Of a stretch of 64,000 nt of DNA, positions 22,494 to 34,513 are shown in pieces. Each line of letters opens with the position of its first letter. Position 1 is the stretch's first letter. The position numbers were made by a program, and so were the translations under genes. Source of the DNA: Phytophthora sp. 'mugwort' (Eukaryota; Oomycota; Peronosporomycetes; Peronosporales; Peronosporaceae). The stretch covers positions 2,790,001 to 2,854,000 of the forward strand of contig JAUCEF010000007.1 of NCBI GenBank assembly GCA_033558025.1, written 5' to 3'. The notes under the pieces were generated by a model. The model had not been told where the DNA came from. It ran no database searches and was given only the letters and a program-made list of their open reading frames with translations.

Positions 22494-25214
22494 ATGCCAC
22501 CCTCTTATGATGCATTCGCGTCGCCCGCAGCCGCGCACTCCGCAGTGGACATGGACTTCAGCTCCATGCAGAGCGCACAGTCTTCCGTTCTGCGCTCCAC
22601 AGACAGCGACAAGACGTTGTACGACCACGACCTGGTCATGGTCTTCCCGCGGCGCGAGGGCGGCGAGCTCAAGAAACCCGACGACTTTACGCTGCGCTGC
22701 TTCGTGCAGCTCATGATGGGCAAGGACCTGGAGCGCAGCCAGCGCGCCAACAAGATCGTGGTAGACCCGTTCCAGCGCGTACTGCGCACGTCGCGCTGCT
22801 TCCTGGACGAGCGCGGCTGTGACGTCGTCATGGACACGAGCAAGGACCACAGCGAGCAAGGCGAGCAGCGTCGACTCGAGACGCAGCAGCTGCTGCTCAA
22901 GAACGAGTACGAGCAGTATGTTGGCAGCACGGAAGCTACGACAGAGACCAGGTTCTGCGAGCTCGTGGCTACGGCCATCGCGCGTCGCGTGCAGCTCGCG
23001 TGCGGCCTCACCACGCGCATGTTCCTAAGCTGCGATGCTGACGAGATCATCATGACCATCAAGGCGGATAATGACGACCTGAGAGTTGAAGCCGACCGTA
23101 CGAACTACAGATTGCAAGTCAGTAACAAGCCTTTCGACAAGACGCTGCACAAGAAGAAGCTCAAGACGTTGCGGTGTGAGATGCAGACCACGGAGTGGCA
23201 GGACTCGATTGACCATTTGAGACACACACGCGGCTGTGCAGATACAAACACTGAATACCCAGAGATGGACCCGTTGCTGGTGTCGCGAGGTGAGGAGTTC
23301 CACCCGGAGCTGCGTAAAGCGCTCGATCTTTGGGGCCACACGGAAGAAGCTGACGGTCTCTTTGTCGAAGATAAGACGTACCGACGCGTCCAGGGAAGTC
23401 CTTGGGATCGCTTTGTGACGTCGATCTTTGCGCTGCCGTATGATCCCTTGACATACTTTGCTCCCTTTGCCGAGTACCGTCATGAAGAGAAATACCAACC
23501 ATATTACCGTCGCTATCCGATCAAGTGGGGGGAGAAGAAAGAAGAAACGTTATTCTCACAAAAGGATCGGATTCGCCTAGCAGAAGGCATCGTGGAACGT
23601 CACATTAACGGAGACGCTCTAGCAGCAGCCGGTTACCTGGAGGGTCAAATGTTTGCCCTTCACGACCCGAAGGCGTTGCAGGACCTGCGGCACTCGTGGG
23701 CTTTGCACTGGACAATGTTGTACCAACCTTTGCACAAGATTCGCTACTACTTTGGAGAGAAGATCGCGCTGTATTTCGCCTGGCTCGAGTTTTACACGAA
23801 GATGCTTGTCTTCCCGGCAATAGCGGGCATCATCACGTTTGTTTACATCGAAGCGCGCCAGGCTGCCACAGGCACCAATCAACAGGGCTACATCCTTATC
23901 GCCTTTGCCGCCTTTGTGGTACTCTGGTCGTCGCTGTTTTCCGAGTTGTGGAAGCGGAAAAATGGTCTGTTGGACTCGCTCTGGGGGCTAAGTGGTTTGC
24001 ACGAGTCATTTCGTTACCGCCCTCAATTCCGCGGAACCAAAAGCTATCACCCGGTCACAGATGTCGAGGAGGTGACGTTCGAGAGCAAGGCCAAACGTCA
24101 TCGTGCGTTCACTGTGTCCGTCTTGGTCGTGACGTTTATGGTCGGCATCGTGGTCGTGGCACTCTTTGGCCTGTTCGTTTTGAAACACTGGATCAATGAC
24201 AGCGATAATCTCGAGAACAACCACATTAGCGCCAAGTATCAGACAGCGCTAACGTTTGGTGTGACAGTGGTTAACGCCATCCAGATTTTGGTACTCAACA
24301 TGGTCTACCGGAATGTGGCCCGCAAGCTGAACGACCTCGAAAACCATCGCACAGACGCTGAGTATGAAAACTACTTGGTCATCAAGGTTTTTCTGTTCCA
24401 GTTCTGCAACTCGTTCGCTTCCTTCTTCTACATTGCCTTTGTGAAGCGTGTCGCCGAAGGCTCTTGTCTTTATGAAGATGACTGCATGCAAGAACTGCGT
24501 GATCAGTTGCTCACTTTGTTCATTATCCGCATTGTAGTGGGCAACACAACGGAAGTGGCGATCCCGTACCTGAAATACCGGTACCAGCTTTTCGTCGAAC
24601 GCAAGGCGGCTAACACGGAAGAGAAGACTGGCCACAACTACATTGAAGAACAGGCAAAGCTCGTGCCCTACGAGAGCAATGAGGCATTCGAGGACTACAA
24701 CGAGATGGTCATCCAGTATGGCTTTATCAACTTGTTTGTGGTGGCATTTCCGCTGACGCCACTGCTTGCACTGGCCAACAACATGCTTGAAGTTCATGTT
24801 GACGCCGTGAAACTCTGCTTTGTACATCGTCGACCGTTCCCCCACCCGGCGAAAGACATTGGCGTATGGTTTTATATCCTCCGATTCATGACGTACATTG
24901 CGCTTGGTACAAACTCGGCTTTAATTCTGTGGACGTCTAACTTGTTTAAAGACCAGACTGGAACTGTGCGAGCCTTCAGTTTCGTAGTGGCGTGCCAGGT
25001 GTGTTTAGTTTTGGCAGTCCTTGTCGAGCGTGCCGTGCCCGATACACCTCACGAGCTCAAGCTGCTTCAGGAGCGCTATGAACACATTGTGAATGTGGTG
25101 TTTAAGGGACTGTTTGAAGGTGACAATTCGAACCTCAACGAGGTGGCGGAGCGTCTGGACCTTCAAATCTATCCCAATCACCAATGGGAAGAATCAAAGC
25201 AGCACTATGTGTAG
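22494..25214 (+). CDS. Anoctamin/TMEM16 family membrane protein (copy 2)
   Basis: Single exon, 906 aa from the ATG at 22494 (an in-frame GTG lies 6 nt upstream). It is a close paralogue of the gene at 15087-17867. From KIRYYFGEKIALYFAWLEFYTKM onward most residues are the same, including KRKNGLLDSLWG, RPQFRGTKSYHP, NDLENHRTDAEYENY, VGNTTEVAIPYLKYRYQL and the calcium-site block with NNMLEVHVDAVKLC. The extreme N-terminus differs, and it lacks the last 20 or so residues of copy 1. About ten membrane helices are predicted from hydrophobicity. It lies inverted relative to copy 1 with the synergin-like gene between them, so the pair arose by inverted duplication or by duplication and later inversion. 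Confidence 0.93.
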   Translation: MPPSYDAFASPAAAHSAVDMDFSSMQSAQSSVLRSTDSDKTLYDHDLVMVFPRREGGELKKPDDFTLRCFVQLMMGKDLERSQRANKIVVDPFQRVLRTSRCFLDERGCDVVMDTSKDHSEQGEQRRLETQQLLLKNEYEQYVGSTEATTETRFCELVATAIARRVQLACGLTTRMFLSCDADEIIMTIKADNDDLRVEADRTNYRLQVSNKPFDKTLHKKKLKTLRCEMQTTEWQDSIDHLRHTRGCADTNTEYPEMDPLLVSRGEEFHPELRKALDLWGHTEEADGLFVEDKTYRRVQGSPWDRFVTSIFALPYDPLTYFAPFAEYRHEEKYQPYYRRYPIKWGEKKEETLFSQKDRIRLAEGIVERHINGDALAAAGYLEGQMFALHDPKALQDLRHSWALHWTMLYQPLHKIRYYFGEKIALYFAWLEFYTKMLVFPAIAGIITFVYIEARQAATGTNQQGYILIAFAAFVVLWSSLFSELWKRKNGLLDSLWGLSGLHESFRYRPQFRGTKSYHPVTDVEEVTFESKAKRHRAFTVSVLVVTFMVGIVVVALFGLFVLKHWINDSDNLENNHISAKYQTALTFGVTVVNAIQILVLNMVYRNVARKLNDLENHRTDAEYENYLVIKVFLFQFCNSFASFFYIAFVKRVAEGSCLYEDDCMQELRDQLLTLFIIRIVVGNTTEVAIPYLKYRYQLFVERKAANTEEKTGHNYIEEQAKLVPYESNEAFEDYNEMVIQYGFINLFVVAFPLTPLLALANNMLEVHVDAVKLCFVHRRPFPHPAKDIGVWFYILRFMTYIALGTNSALILWTSNLFKDQTGTVRAFSFVVACQVCLVLAVLVERAVPDTPHELKLLQERYEHIVNVVFKGLFEGDNSNLNEVAERLDLQIYPNHQWEESKQHYV

Positions 25215-25414
25215 ACGAATAGTTGACACTTTCGCTTCTGGGCGTTGGGTGTAGATATCTAGGGTCGTCTCACAGCTATGCCAGAGCGAATTTACCGTGA
25301 GACGTGACGCTCACCAACCTTTCGTGTAATAAACATCTCCGTAATCCGTACGTACCACATTCGAGTCCTAGTGGCAGAGACTTGTAGTTTTAAAAGCAGA
25401 TAAGTTTGTTCAAG

Positions 25415-28400
25415 TCATCGCGAGTCTGAAGTATGACACATTCTCATGATCGTTGCTGCAGTTTTCGCTATTTGCTCCCCTATCGACGGGCGACTTGGAT
25501 GATTTTCAGCTTCGTCGAGAGCTTCAGTGAACCGAGAAGGCTGTGTTTGGGATACCAGAGCCTCCACGCTGCTGAGAACACGACCATTTCTCATCATCCA
25601 GTGACTGACGTGAAGATTGTTGCCCTGGCAACGCAACCAGTGTTTAAGTGAAAGTAGCACGCGCAGCAGAACGACCTCATTCATGCTGTTGAGTTGCAGA
25701 CACCTCGAGAGCGAGCTGTAAATGTACGAACAGCAGTGCATTAATTACGGGCGATCACAACTACCTGGTCCTGCTGGGGCTTACCTCAAAACCGACTCAG
25801 TAGGGTCGGATGGCGATTCTTTGCCTGGAGAAAACATAACCTCATTCAACTGTACACCGAATACCTGCGCGAGCATACAGATTGATGTTGTTAGTGAGTC
25901 TGTCATGGTATTCCCGTGGTCACACCACTTTACCTGGGATAGGAAGACGAGGCAGCGAGAGGCTAAATCCGCGAGTTCATCTTCCAATCGAGTCTTCCCG
26001 CGTGCCTCGTTAACGTCATTCTCGGGTGATATGTCTTGAGATTGTCCAATCAGTTTTCGTCCAACGCCACTCCAAGCACAAAACTGAAGCATTAATGGGC
26101 CACAAGTAGCGAGCAGTTCAAACCCCGCTGGAGTTGGCGTTATCCCTACTTGTTGTGTTATTTGTACTTGCTGATGAAGCAAACTCAGCAGGATTACTAC
26201 CAAGTCTAGCATGGTTCCATCCACCACTTTGTGTTTTGAAACGAATGTCAACCCAGCAACCACACTCTTGGCAAGGCCTAACTCGTACAGAAAGTCTCGA
26301 CGCACCTCAGCAGAGTCCACAAGCATTTGAACGAGCTGTGGACCATGCGAAGGCAACGAATGGAACTCGGCTGGTGCGTGTAGCATGCTCATTACCGTCG
26401 GCACCAAGTTGAGGCTTTCTACTTCCCCAAGAAGAGAAGAGTCACTGGAAAATAAGTCGAATAGCAGCTCGCTTGACAGTCTCCAAATGCTCTCAGCCAC
26501 AACCTTCCGACTCGCAAACAGCATGTTAAGATGAGGAAGAAGTAGCGATCGAATGAATGGATCGTAAAACTCGTAGCCATCGTTGTCGTCTTCATAGTCA
26601 AAATCCAGCAGAACAATGTGGAGGACTTGAAGACAATTTACCGCCACATCTTCACCACTCCCTCCACATTCTCCATTGACATGCTTTACCACTGTAGGCA
26701 ACAAATGAGTAAACAAGAGTTCTTTCTCCACCAACACGATATCATTTGCTTCACTGGCTCCGAGTTCAAAAAGGTCCAGTAACAGCTCCGATACATATCG
26801 CGCTATAGTCGTCCTTGTCTCGCCACCCGCTTGTACGACTAAAATCTCATCAGGAAATGATGTGAGTAGCTTAGTCATCAGACGTAGGAAGAAAGTGTAT
26901 TGCTTGCTGTCATTTGCAACAAAGTAGCTTAAGAGTTGCTGTCGGCAGTATGAATTCCGTAACAACCCGTTAAAAAGCTGGAACGGTATTGACGATATTC
27001 GAGGCGCTCGATGCTCGGCGTTGTTACTACTCATTGCTTCATTACCATTTTCGTGCGAAGAGAAACAATCTGCTCCCAGTTTCAGAGCCATTCGAATTGA
27101 AAGCTTGCACACGTTTAGAGCGCACTGCGCGAGGTACATTTCAAATGCCAATAACTTCTTTCCCGGCGATAATGAGCCGGTATTGTTTTCATCTTCACAG
27201 AACTGGTCTGTAATCTGGTCCACAACTTTCTCCACAAGATCCAAGGATTCATGCTGCACGAATGAGAGCAAAAAGCTCCGATTCAACTGTACACCCAAGT
27301 GGAGCAAGATCAAGCCTTTCGCTCGCAAGATAGTAAGGCTCTGGCCATCAGCATCATCCCCACTAGCTTTTTTGTCTATCTCGAAAACTTTCCAAATTAT
27401 TGGGAAATTCACAACACGTTCCAGTAGCATAGTGCGACTTGCTTTGATTGCAGCAGCCTCGATTTCTCTATTGACGTTTAGCTTCATATCCAAAAACGTG
27501 TTGATGATATTGAGCGACGCCATCGCCAGCTCAGTAGATCCCTGCACGCCTCGCCACACAGCATTAAGAACGTCTGGCTTAGCAAAAAACAGCATCACTG
27601 ACCGCTTCAGCCGAGACGAGAGATTTGCGGCTGAAGCCGGTGTGCGAAGATGTCTCAGCACTTGAGCGAGCGCCTCGGTTGTTGCTGTTTGTAGCGCAAT
27701 AGTCGTCTTCTGCTCTCCCCCTTCATCAGCCGGTTCTGGGATGACGTATCGCAGTAGCCCACGCATTAAAGTCAACACAATTTTCTCGCTCATTAACCGC
27801 GGAAGCAGCGAATCTGTGCAATGAATCAGCATATTGCCGAGCGTTCTCACTGCGTAGTAGCGCACAGCAACATCAGTGTCCTCTATACAATTAAGAACAG
27901 TCTCAACGCCTTCCCTTGGTAATTCCCACTCTTGCTGCGTTGATATATAAAATAGCAATTCTCCAAGGCACGCGAGTGCTAACGGGCGAGACTGTAATCC
28001 ATTTTTGCCGGCAACCTGCTTGTTTTCAAGACCATCCCGAGAAGTGTCAATAACTTCCAGTAGCGAATTCACAAGGAGCTGCAATAGATCGGGTGAAGAC
28101 GGCGCAATAAAGGTCGCAAATCGAAAAAGAACGCCAAGTACAAGGCACACCGATGATATAACTGTCTTGTCCGGGGTAGTCTGCCGCGCCTCCTGTGCCA
28201 GCATTCGAATTAAAAGCTTGAGAATTGAGCTATTCACGATGACGTGAGCTAGTCGAGCATGGCAGCTGAGAGAGAATAAATACGCCATGACGCTGATCTT
28301 CTCTTGATCTAGAGCGTGAGAAGACTTGAGACTGACGTAGATTTCTTTCAGCTGGTTTTCCAAAGCCTCTGTGGTGCACGATAGTAGGCTTTCTGGTGTT

Positions 28401-30466
28401 ATGAGAGTGAACCGGACAAGATCTGGTCGAACACGCGGTAAGTCTTCGATCTTAATGTCTTTGTTTCCGATGATAGATTTCACACGACAATCTGCAGCTG
28501 TAAATATAAGCTTGGAAATCTTGCGCAGTCCACTTCCTGGTACGCCGCTCCGGTCGAACAGAGTGTTAAGTTGTACTCTCGGCTTTCTTGAAGCATTCCG
28601 AGTAGCAGGGGGTGCAGAGTGAGGTGCATTAACAGCTCTCCACCGATGTCGGATCTCAGCTAATTGGTTGGAGTCGCTTGATAAATCATCCTGGTCTTCG
28701 TCCAAACTCTCGTTGTTGTTTGATAGAGTGCGTGTTCGTAAGCTCGGTGCGCTGACAGGTCGGGCTTCCTCGTGAGTGGCCCTATCATTGATAATTAAAG
28801 GAGTAGTTCCATTTCGTATCTCCTTTGTTTCTGAATCTTCAGAACCCGAGAAACCAGCTTCACCAGACGAATCGCTGCTTGTTGCTACCTCGATTTCATT
28901 GGTGTGAGTTTGTCGACCACCATTACCGCCGATGTCGAAAATCATATTGTTGTTACCAATATCGTCTTTTTCTTCGTCATCAGTATGCTGTCCGTCATCA
29001 TCGTCGGCCCGAGATTCTTCAGAATCGTCATCGTTGCTACAGTAAAATTTTCATTTGTACAGAATAAATTTAAAAACCAACCTGACCGCCAGTCTACCGA
29101 AATATTCGCCGAGAAAACAACTCACGTTAGCGGCACCGGTAAGTTTCTGTCAAATAATTCCTGTTGAGGCATCATCACTTTCTCGGGCCGGGAAAGACTG
29201 TCCCAGAAGGGATGATCGACTAGCTCATCCCTAGCCGTAATTTCTCGTCAGTAAAAAAATGTGACTAAAACCTGATAGGTAAGCAAGACGCACCAGCTGA
29301 TCCGCTGATAAGGGTCTTTCACTAGCAACCGCTCCAGCAGGTTGCAAAACGCAGGCGACATATCACATCCAGGGGCGGGGAGTTCCACTGTCTCTGTTTG
29401 AATCTATCTCGAGTACACGAAAATGATTATCGGTCAAATACACTGCAGACCGTCATCACGGTGTAGCTCGAGGTTTGCTCGTTCCGTACCATTCGCGCTA
29501 GCTCGGAAAAATTAGTATGAATAAATGGTTGTCGGCCTGTTCTGAGCTCATACAGCACGCATCCCTATAAAACCAGCAACTACCGGTTAGCTCTTACTCA
29601 ACACTATAGAACGAAAGGTAACGGTACCAATGCCCAAAAGTCCGACGCAAAGCTGTGCACTGCAGGTTGCTGGAATAACTCGGGTGCCATATAGTGCGGT
29701 GAACCTGGAGCAAGCTACGCAATATACACATCTCGTCAAATAACAGCGGTTAATAAAGCATATTTTAACATACTAAAGTCGTACTGGTCGTGCGGGCGCT
29801 GCATCGTTTCCAGGTATTCGACGAGCTAGTCCAAAGTCCGACAACTATAAGGCAAACCACCCAAATAAAACTCAACATATTAACTTATCAACAACAATTC
29901 ACAGGTGCGACGTACCTTGAGCGATCCGAACTCGTCAATAAGAATATTTGCAGGTTTAAGGTCACAGTACAAAATCCTGTTGGTGTGTAAGTACTGGAGC
30001 CCAGCAACAAGCTCGATCCCGAACGCCTTGCACCATAATACCCTATCAGTCAACTTAATCAAAGCATATCTGTACATGATGACGCACCTTGACAGTGGAT
30101 TCCGGTAGCTGTTTGTCCTGCGTGATGAGGTTAAGGAGGTCGCCGCCCATGCAGTACTCGAGGATGAGCCAGATGTGGTTGGACGATTCGTACCAGTCAA
30201 AGAACTTGAGCACGTAGCGACTGTCCAGTTTGTGCAGGAACGGAACCTCGTTCAGAATCTACCCCAAGCAGCCAGCAAAAGTATTGACAGTGTAGTGAGT
30301 AGTTCTATTGCAGTAAATTGTTAAAGGATAGCCGACGCACCTTGTCCATGCGACTCTTGGCCGTGGACTTGACGGCCACATATTCGATGCTGCGCTTGCG
30401 CCGTGCCTTGTACACGAACGAGTGCGTACCGCGCCCAATCTCGTCGTAGATGTTGTAGTTCTCCAT
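25415..30466 (-). CDS. ULK4: ULK4-like protein kinase with HEAT/ARM repeats, ten exons
   Basis: The N-terminal kinase matches ULK4 (MENYNIYDEIGRG against human MENFILYEEIGRG; LILEYCMGGDL; AFGIELVAGLQYLH). A long HEAT/armadillo region follows to the C-terminus. Exons: 30466-30341, 30258-30088, 30026-29916, 29844-29785, 29714-29628, 29564-29451, 29403-29294, 29230-29126, 29036-25785 and 25715-25415. The sum is 4437 nt, giving 1478 aa (human 1275). Human ULK4 is a pseudokinase, but here the VAVK lysine (33), the catalytic Asp in CDLKPAN (121) and DFG (139-141) are present; only the HR of HRD is changed to YC. Exon 4 to 5 is the least certain junction because the activation loop is poorly conserved. 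The last exon joins at AG|GTAAGC, which removes an apparent stop. ULK4 is linked to motile cilia in animals, which would fit flagellate zoospores (inference). It is convergent with anoctamin copy 2. Confidence 0.85.
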
Positions 30467-31216
30467 GGCAGCTACAAACCGACGACTTACCGCGACTCGC
30501 CGCAATGCGCACTCGAGGTGCAAGATATGAAGTGGTAGACGTAACTTATATCGATTTGTTTGCACCCCCACTTCAACTTGCACCTATGGCACTTATCTAG
30601 TATTAAGCGCACTCCTGAACCACGCGACTCGGCCGTAACCGTTGTTCTTCTCCTCTTTCAGCCCGTGTGGGCCGAATCTAGACGTTACTTTGTTGGCCAT
30701 CGCGCGATGGCAGCGAGCGGCAATGCGGAAGTTTGCAAGGCCGCAAGAATCATTTCAGCATCACTTGTCGGAGACATTCCCCATAAGAGTCGCTACAGTA
30801 CTTCGAAACTTGCGGAGCAAGCAGGATTCGCAGTACCGTGGTGAATCCGCTGGAGAATACGTTTGCATACAAACGCCAAGTCACTGCTCCATCTGCTCCC
30901 TCGACCTTCTTTCTTCCCTTTCTTTTTTCTCAGAGCCCAAAATATAAGGAAGCGAAGTTCCAAGCCCAGATTCTCCGCCTCCAAGCGCCGCTTGCACGCC
31001 ACCCCCCACTCCCCCAACTAAGCGACAACTAGGTGCGTGCAGACCGCAGTCCTCATCTTCTCCCTTCTACCAGTAACATGCTCCACGGACGTCTACAAGC
31101 CGCGAACAAAGTGCTTCAAGCTCACCACCATATCATTCTCACTCAGTTATTATTGTGATCTTTTATTATAATTTGATGTATTTCAACACAGTACAGCACA
31201 CAGCTAGCGAGTGACC
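30467..31216. promoter_or_regulatory. Divergent promoter region, ULK4 / Rab2
   Basis: 750 bp between two divergently transcribed genes. A pyrimidine-rich stretch ending in CAG near 30660 and another near 30935 look like splice acceptors, so the Rab2 transcript may have a spliced 5' leader. ORFs of 94-101 codons on the plus strand have no recognisable relatives and are not called. The 31141-31200 part is AT-rich. Confidence 0.35.
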
Positions 31217-32155
<939 letters not shown>

Positions 32156-32337
32156 AGACGGTACCTCGTTGTACGTCGGATTCCGACCGTGAAGAGTCCC
32201 AGAGAGAACCGAGAAGCCCGTTCAGACACATCATAACTTCAAAATAAGCTTTCTTTTGCACTGCAATACGGTCCATAAACTGCTCGTATTTATTTCACAT
32301 CATTCTCACACAAAATAATAAAATAATTATCAGTACA

Positions 32338-34003
32338 ATGGATCCGTCGTCGTCGCTTATGGAGCTTTCTGTGGAGATTCTGGAGGTGCTGGAACGTCTG
32401 CTGGACGTGGAGACGCTAGTGCTGCTCTGTACGACGTGTCGGTCGCTGCAAGATGCTCTGCGGGTGCTCATCGAGGCGCGATGCAAGCGCGAGTGCTTCA
32501 CCACGTTCCTGTGCCCGACAGTGGCGTCCTACCGCATGCAGGCGGCCGTCCCAGCCACATGGAGACAACTGTACACAGCCTTAAGTAGTCTCAAGAACTT
32601 AAGGTGGGAAGTCTGTGCCAGTGAAGGCACGTCGTCCTCTCTACGGGCGCTGAAATCCGACAATCACGAGTACGAGGCCGACACGAGCGCCATATTCTTA
32701 ATGAGGAGTGGAGGCCACTACTGGTTTAGTGTCTTAGAAGCCAAGATCTCGGACGCAAGTCTGGGCGGAAGGGAGCAGGCGACGAACAACGAAGCCAAGA
32801 CTGGACACCTGGAAGCACTGTCGTTTCTACAGTCGTCACAGCAAATTACGATAGCCAAATGGGACAAGATCCGAGCGGCAGGGAAGGGCCCATGTCCACG
32901 ACGGAACCACTCGATGACGTGCTTACCGAATGCACTTTGTGCTCAATCGTTAATGAGAAGAGAGGATTATTCCGAAGGCGAGGTGGAGGATGACAAAGAA
33001 GAGGATATTCATGTCCGACGCATTGTCTTCTTTGGTGGTCAGTCAGAGGGGATTCCATTTGAGGCTTTTGGAGATTTGTACGTGCTTTATATCGAAGAAG
33101 AAGCTGCCAACAAGTCGAAAAGACCGCGCGCAGCTTGGATTGACGTTAATGTGACGGGCCAAGCACCTTCGCCACGATGCGGACACACGACGACATTACT
33201 CTCGTCAGACTTAATGCTTATTACGGGTGGTAGTATGGGGGTATCGCCAATCTTGAAGATGGACGTCTTCCTTTTGCACGTCGAAGGTTGCGCTGGTGAG
33301 TGCATTGAACATTGAAGAAAGACTCGTACTAACTACGCGAATTCGTTTCACAGCCTTTCGATGGTCAAGACCGTCATGTAGCTCGAAGATACCGACAGGT
33401 CGATCATTGCACGATGTTTATCGGTACGTCGAAGCTCGCAATATCCTTCTCGATATTCCTCTTGTTAACGATTTGTGTCTCAAGGCTCTCGGAAACTGAA
33501 GTGATTATCTATGGAGGGCGACAAGTACGTGTTTGACCACTCAAAACTCTTAGAAATTCGCGCAAAATTGACCTTTTTGTCTGTAGATTCGACAATCGAA
33601 TGGTCTGCTCGATGTGCACAAGCTGCAAGTCGCCGCTGAGGTAGACGACCTAGGAGATCATCAATACTCGATCAAGTGGTCGACGCCGCGGCTGTCTGGG
33701 TCTCTGCCATGTTCACGACGGGGTCACAGTACGAACACCATTGGGCCAAATCTCCTCCTGTTTGGAGGTCAAGACGAGTCCACGGGCCAGCTAAAGAACG
33801 ACATCCGCATACTTAACATCCCTCGACTAAGGTGGAAGCATATGGACGTTCCAGGCCAAGCTCCGTGCCCTCGACGTGGCTTCAAGAACCAGTTTTTCGG
33901 CACGACCCTCGTCATCTCCAGCGGCTTCGTCCGGTCCACGCAAGCCGGCAAAGTTGACCACCAGCTACCAGATCGCGACGTCCACGTGTTGTCACTGCTA
34001 TAA
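32338..34003 (+). CDS. F-box/kelch-repeat protein
   Basis: Four exons: 32338-33295, 33354-33423, 33485-33524 and 33587-34003, together 1485 nt and 494 aa. The first 45 residues fit an F-box (LSVEILEVLERLLDVETL..CTTCRSL), which would dock to Skp1 in an SCF ubiquitin ligase. From about residue 180 there are kelch-type repeats, each with a PxPRxxHS or PRCGHT start and a FGG/YGG/TGG strand: CPRRNHSMTCL, IVFFGGQSEG, SPRCGHTTTL, MLITGG, EVIIYGGRQ, RRGHSTNTIG and LLFGGQDEST. The small 40-nt exon 3 is needed to restore the repeat EVIIYGG, which supports the hand-made splicing. The substrate is unknown. It starts 182 bp after the Rab2 stop on the same strand. Confidence 0.82.
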
Positions 34004-34123
34004 CAGTTATCATCCACTAACTGGCACCTAGTATAGATAACAACGCGATGTTGAAGTTCACGACGTCGTCTCTCAAGATCCGTGCGACGGTTGCGCAAAA
34101 ACCGAATTCATAGACCCAAGAGC

Positions 34124-34447
34124 ATGTCTACCAAGAAGCTGTACAAGTTGTCGCCAAAGTTGAGCCACCTGTTGGGCAAAAGCGAGCTCACACGTCCGGC
34201 CGCTCTGAAGGAATTGTACGTAAGGTGCTCTTTTGTGTCCATTCGACAAGCTCACGTGTATATGATGTATTCTAGTTGGGCCTACGTGAAGCAGCATGAG
34301 CTGCAGGACCCCAAGAACGGACGCTTGATCCACCCCAACCAGGAGATGAAGGACGTCTTCCGTGTGGATGAGATCGGCCTCACGCAGGTCATGGGGCTGC
34401 TCTCCAAGCACATGGAGAAGAAACCACAACAGCCCAAGCACATGTGA
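34124..34447 (+). CDS. Small SWIB/MDM2-domain protein
   Basis: Two exons, 34124-34215 and 34276-34447, giving 87 aa from the ATG at 34124 (MSTKKLYKLSPKLSHLLG). The intron has donor GTACGTAAG and acceptor TTCTAG. Splicing yields KEFWAYVKQHELQDPKNGR, the conserved core of the SWIB fold. The rest (LIHPNQEMKDVF, GLTQVMGLLSKHM) also fits. The protein is essentially just the domain, as in small stand-alone SWIB proteins of plants and other eukaryotes. In larger proteins this fold serves chromatin remodelling or RNA polymerase complexes. A short upstream ATG frame at 34048 ends in a stop before this start and could be a leader ORF. The role of the stand-alone form is not known from the sequence. Confidence 0.85.
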   Translation: MSTKKLYKLSPKLSHLLGKSELTRPAALKELYVRCSFVSIRQAHVYMMYSSWAYVKQHELQDPKNGRLIHPNQEMKDVFRVDEIGLTQVMGLLSKHMEKKPQQPKHM

Positions 34448-34513
34448 GCCCACGAGACACCAACTGCCACGATGAGCATAGCCCAACTTTTCCATAATAT
34501 CAGTCTCCCCAAG

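Noticed and set aside
25781..25784. Apparent ULK4 stop codon at 25781
   Set aside because: The TAA is part of a GTAAGC splice donor; the next exon continues in frame to 25415.
30560..30947. Two overlapping plus ORFs of 94-101 codons before Rab2
   Set aside because: They lie in a promoter/leader region with splice-like signals and show no recognisable protein features.
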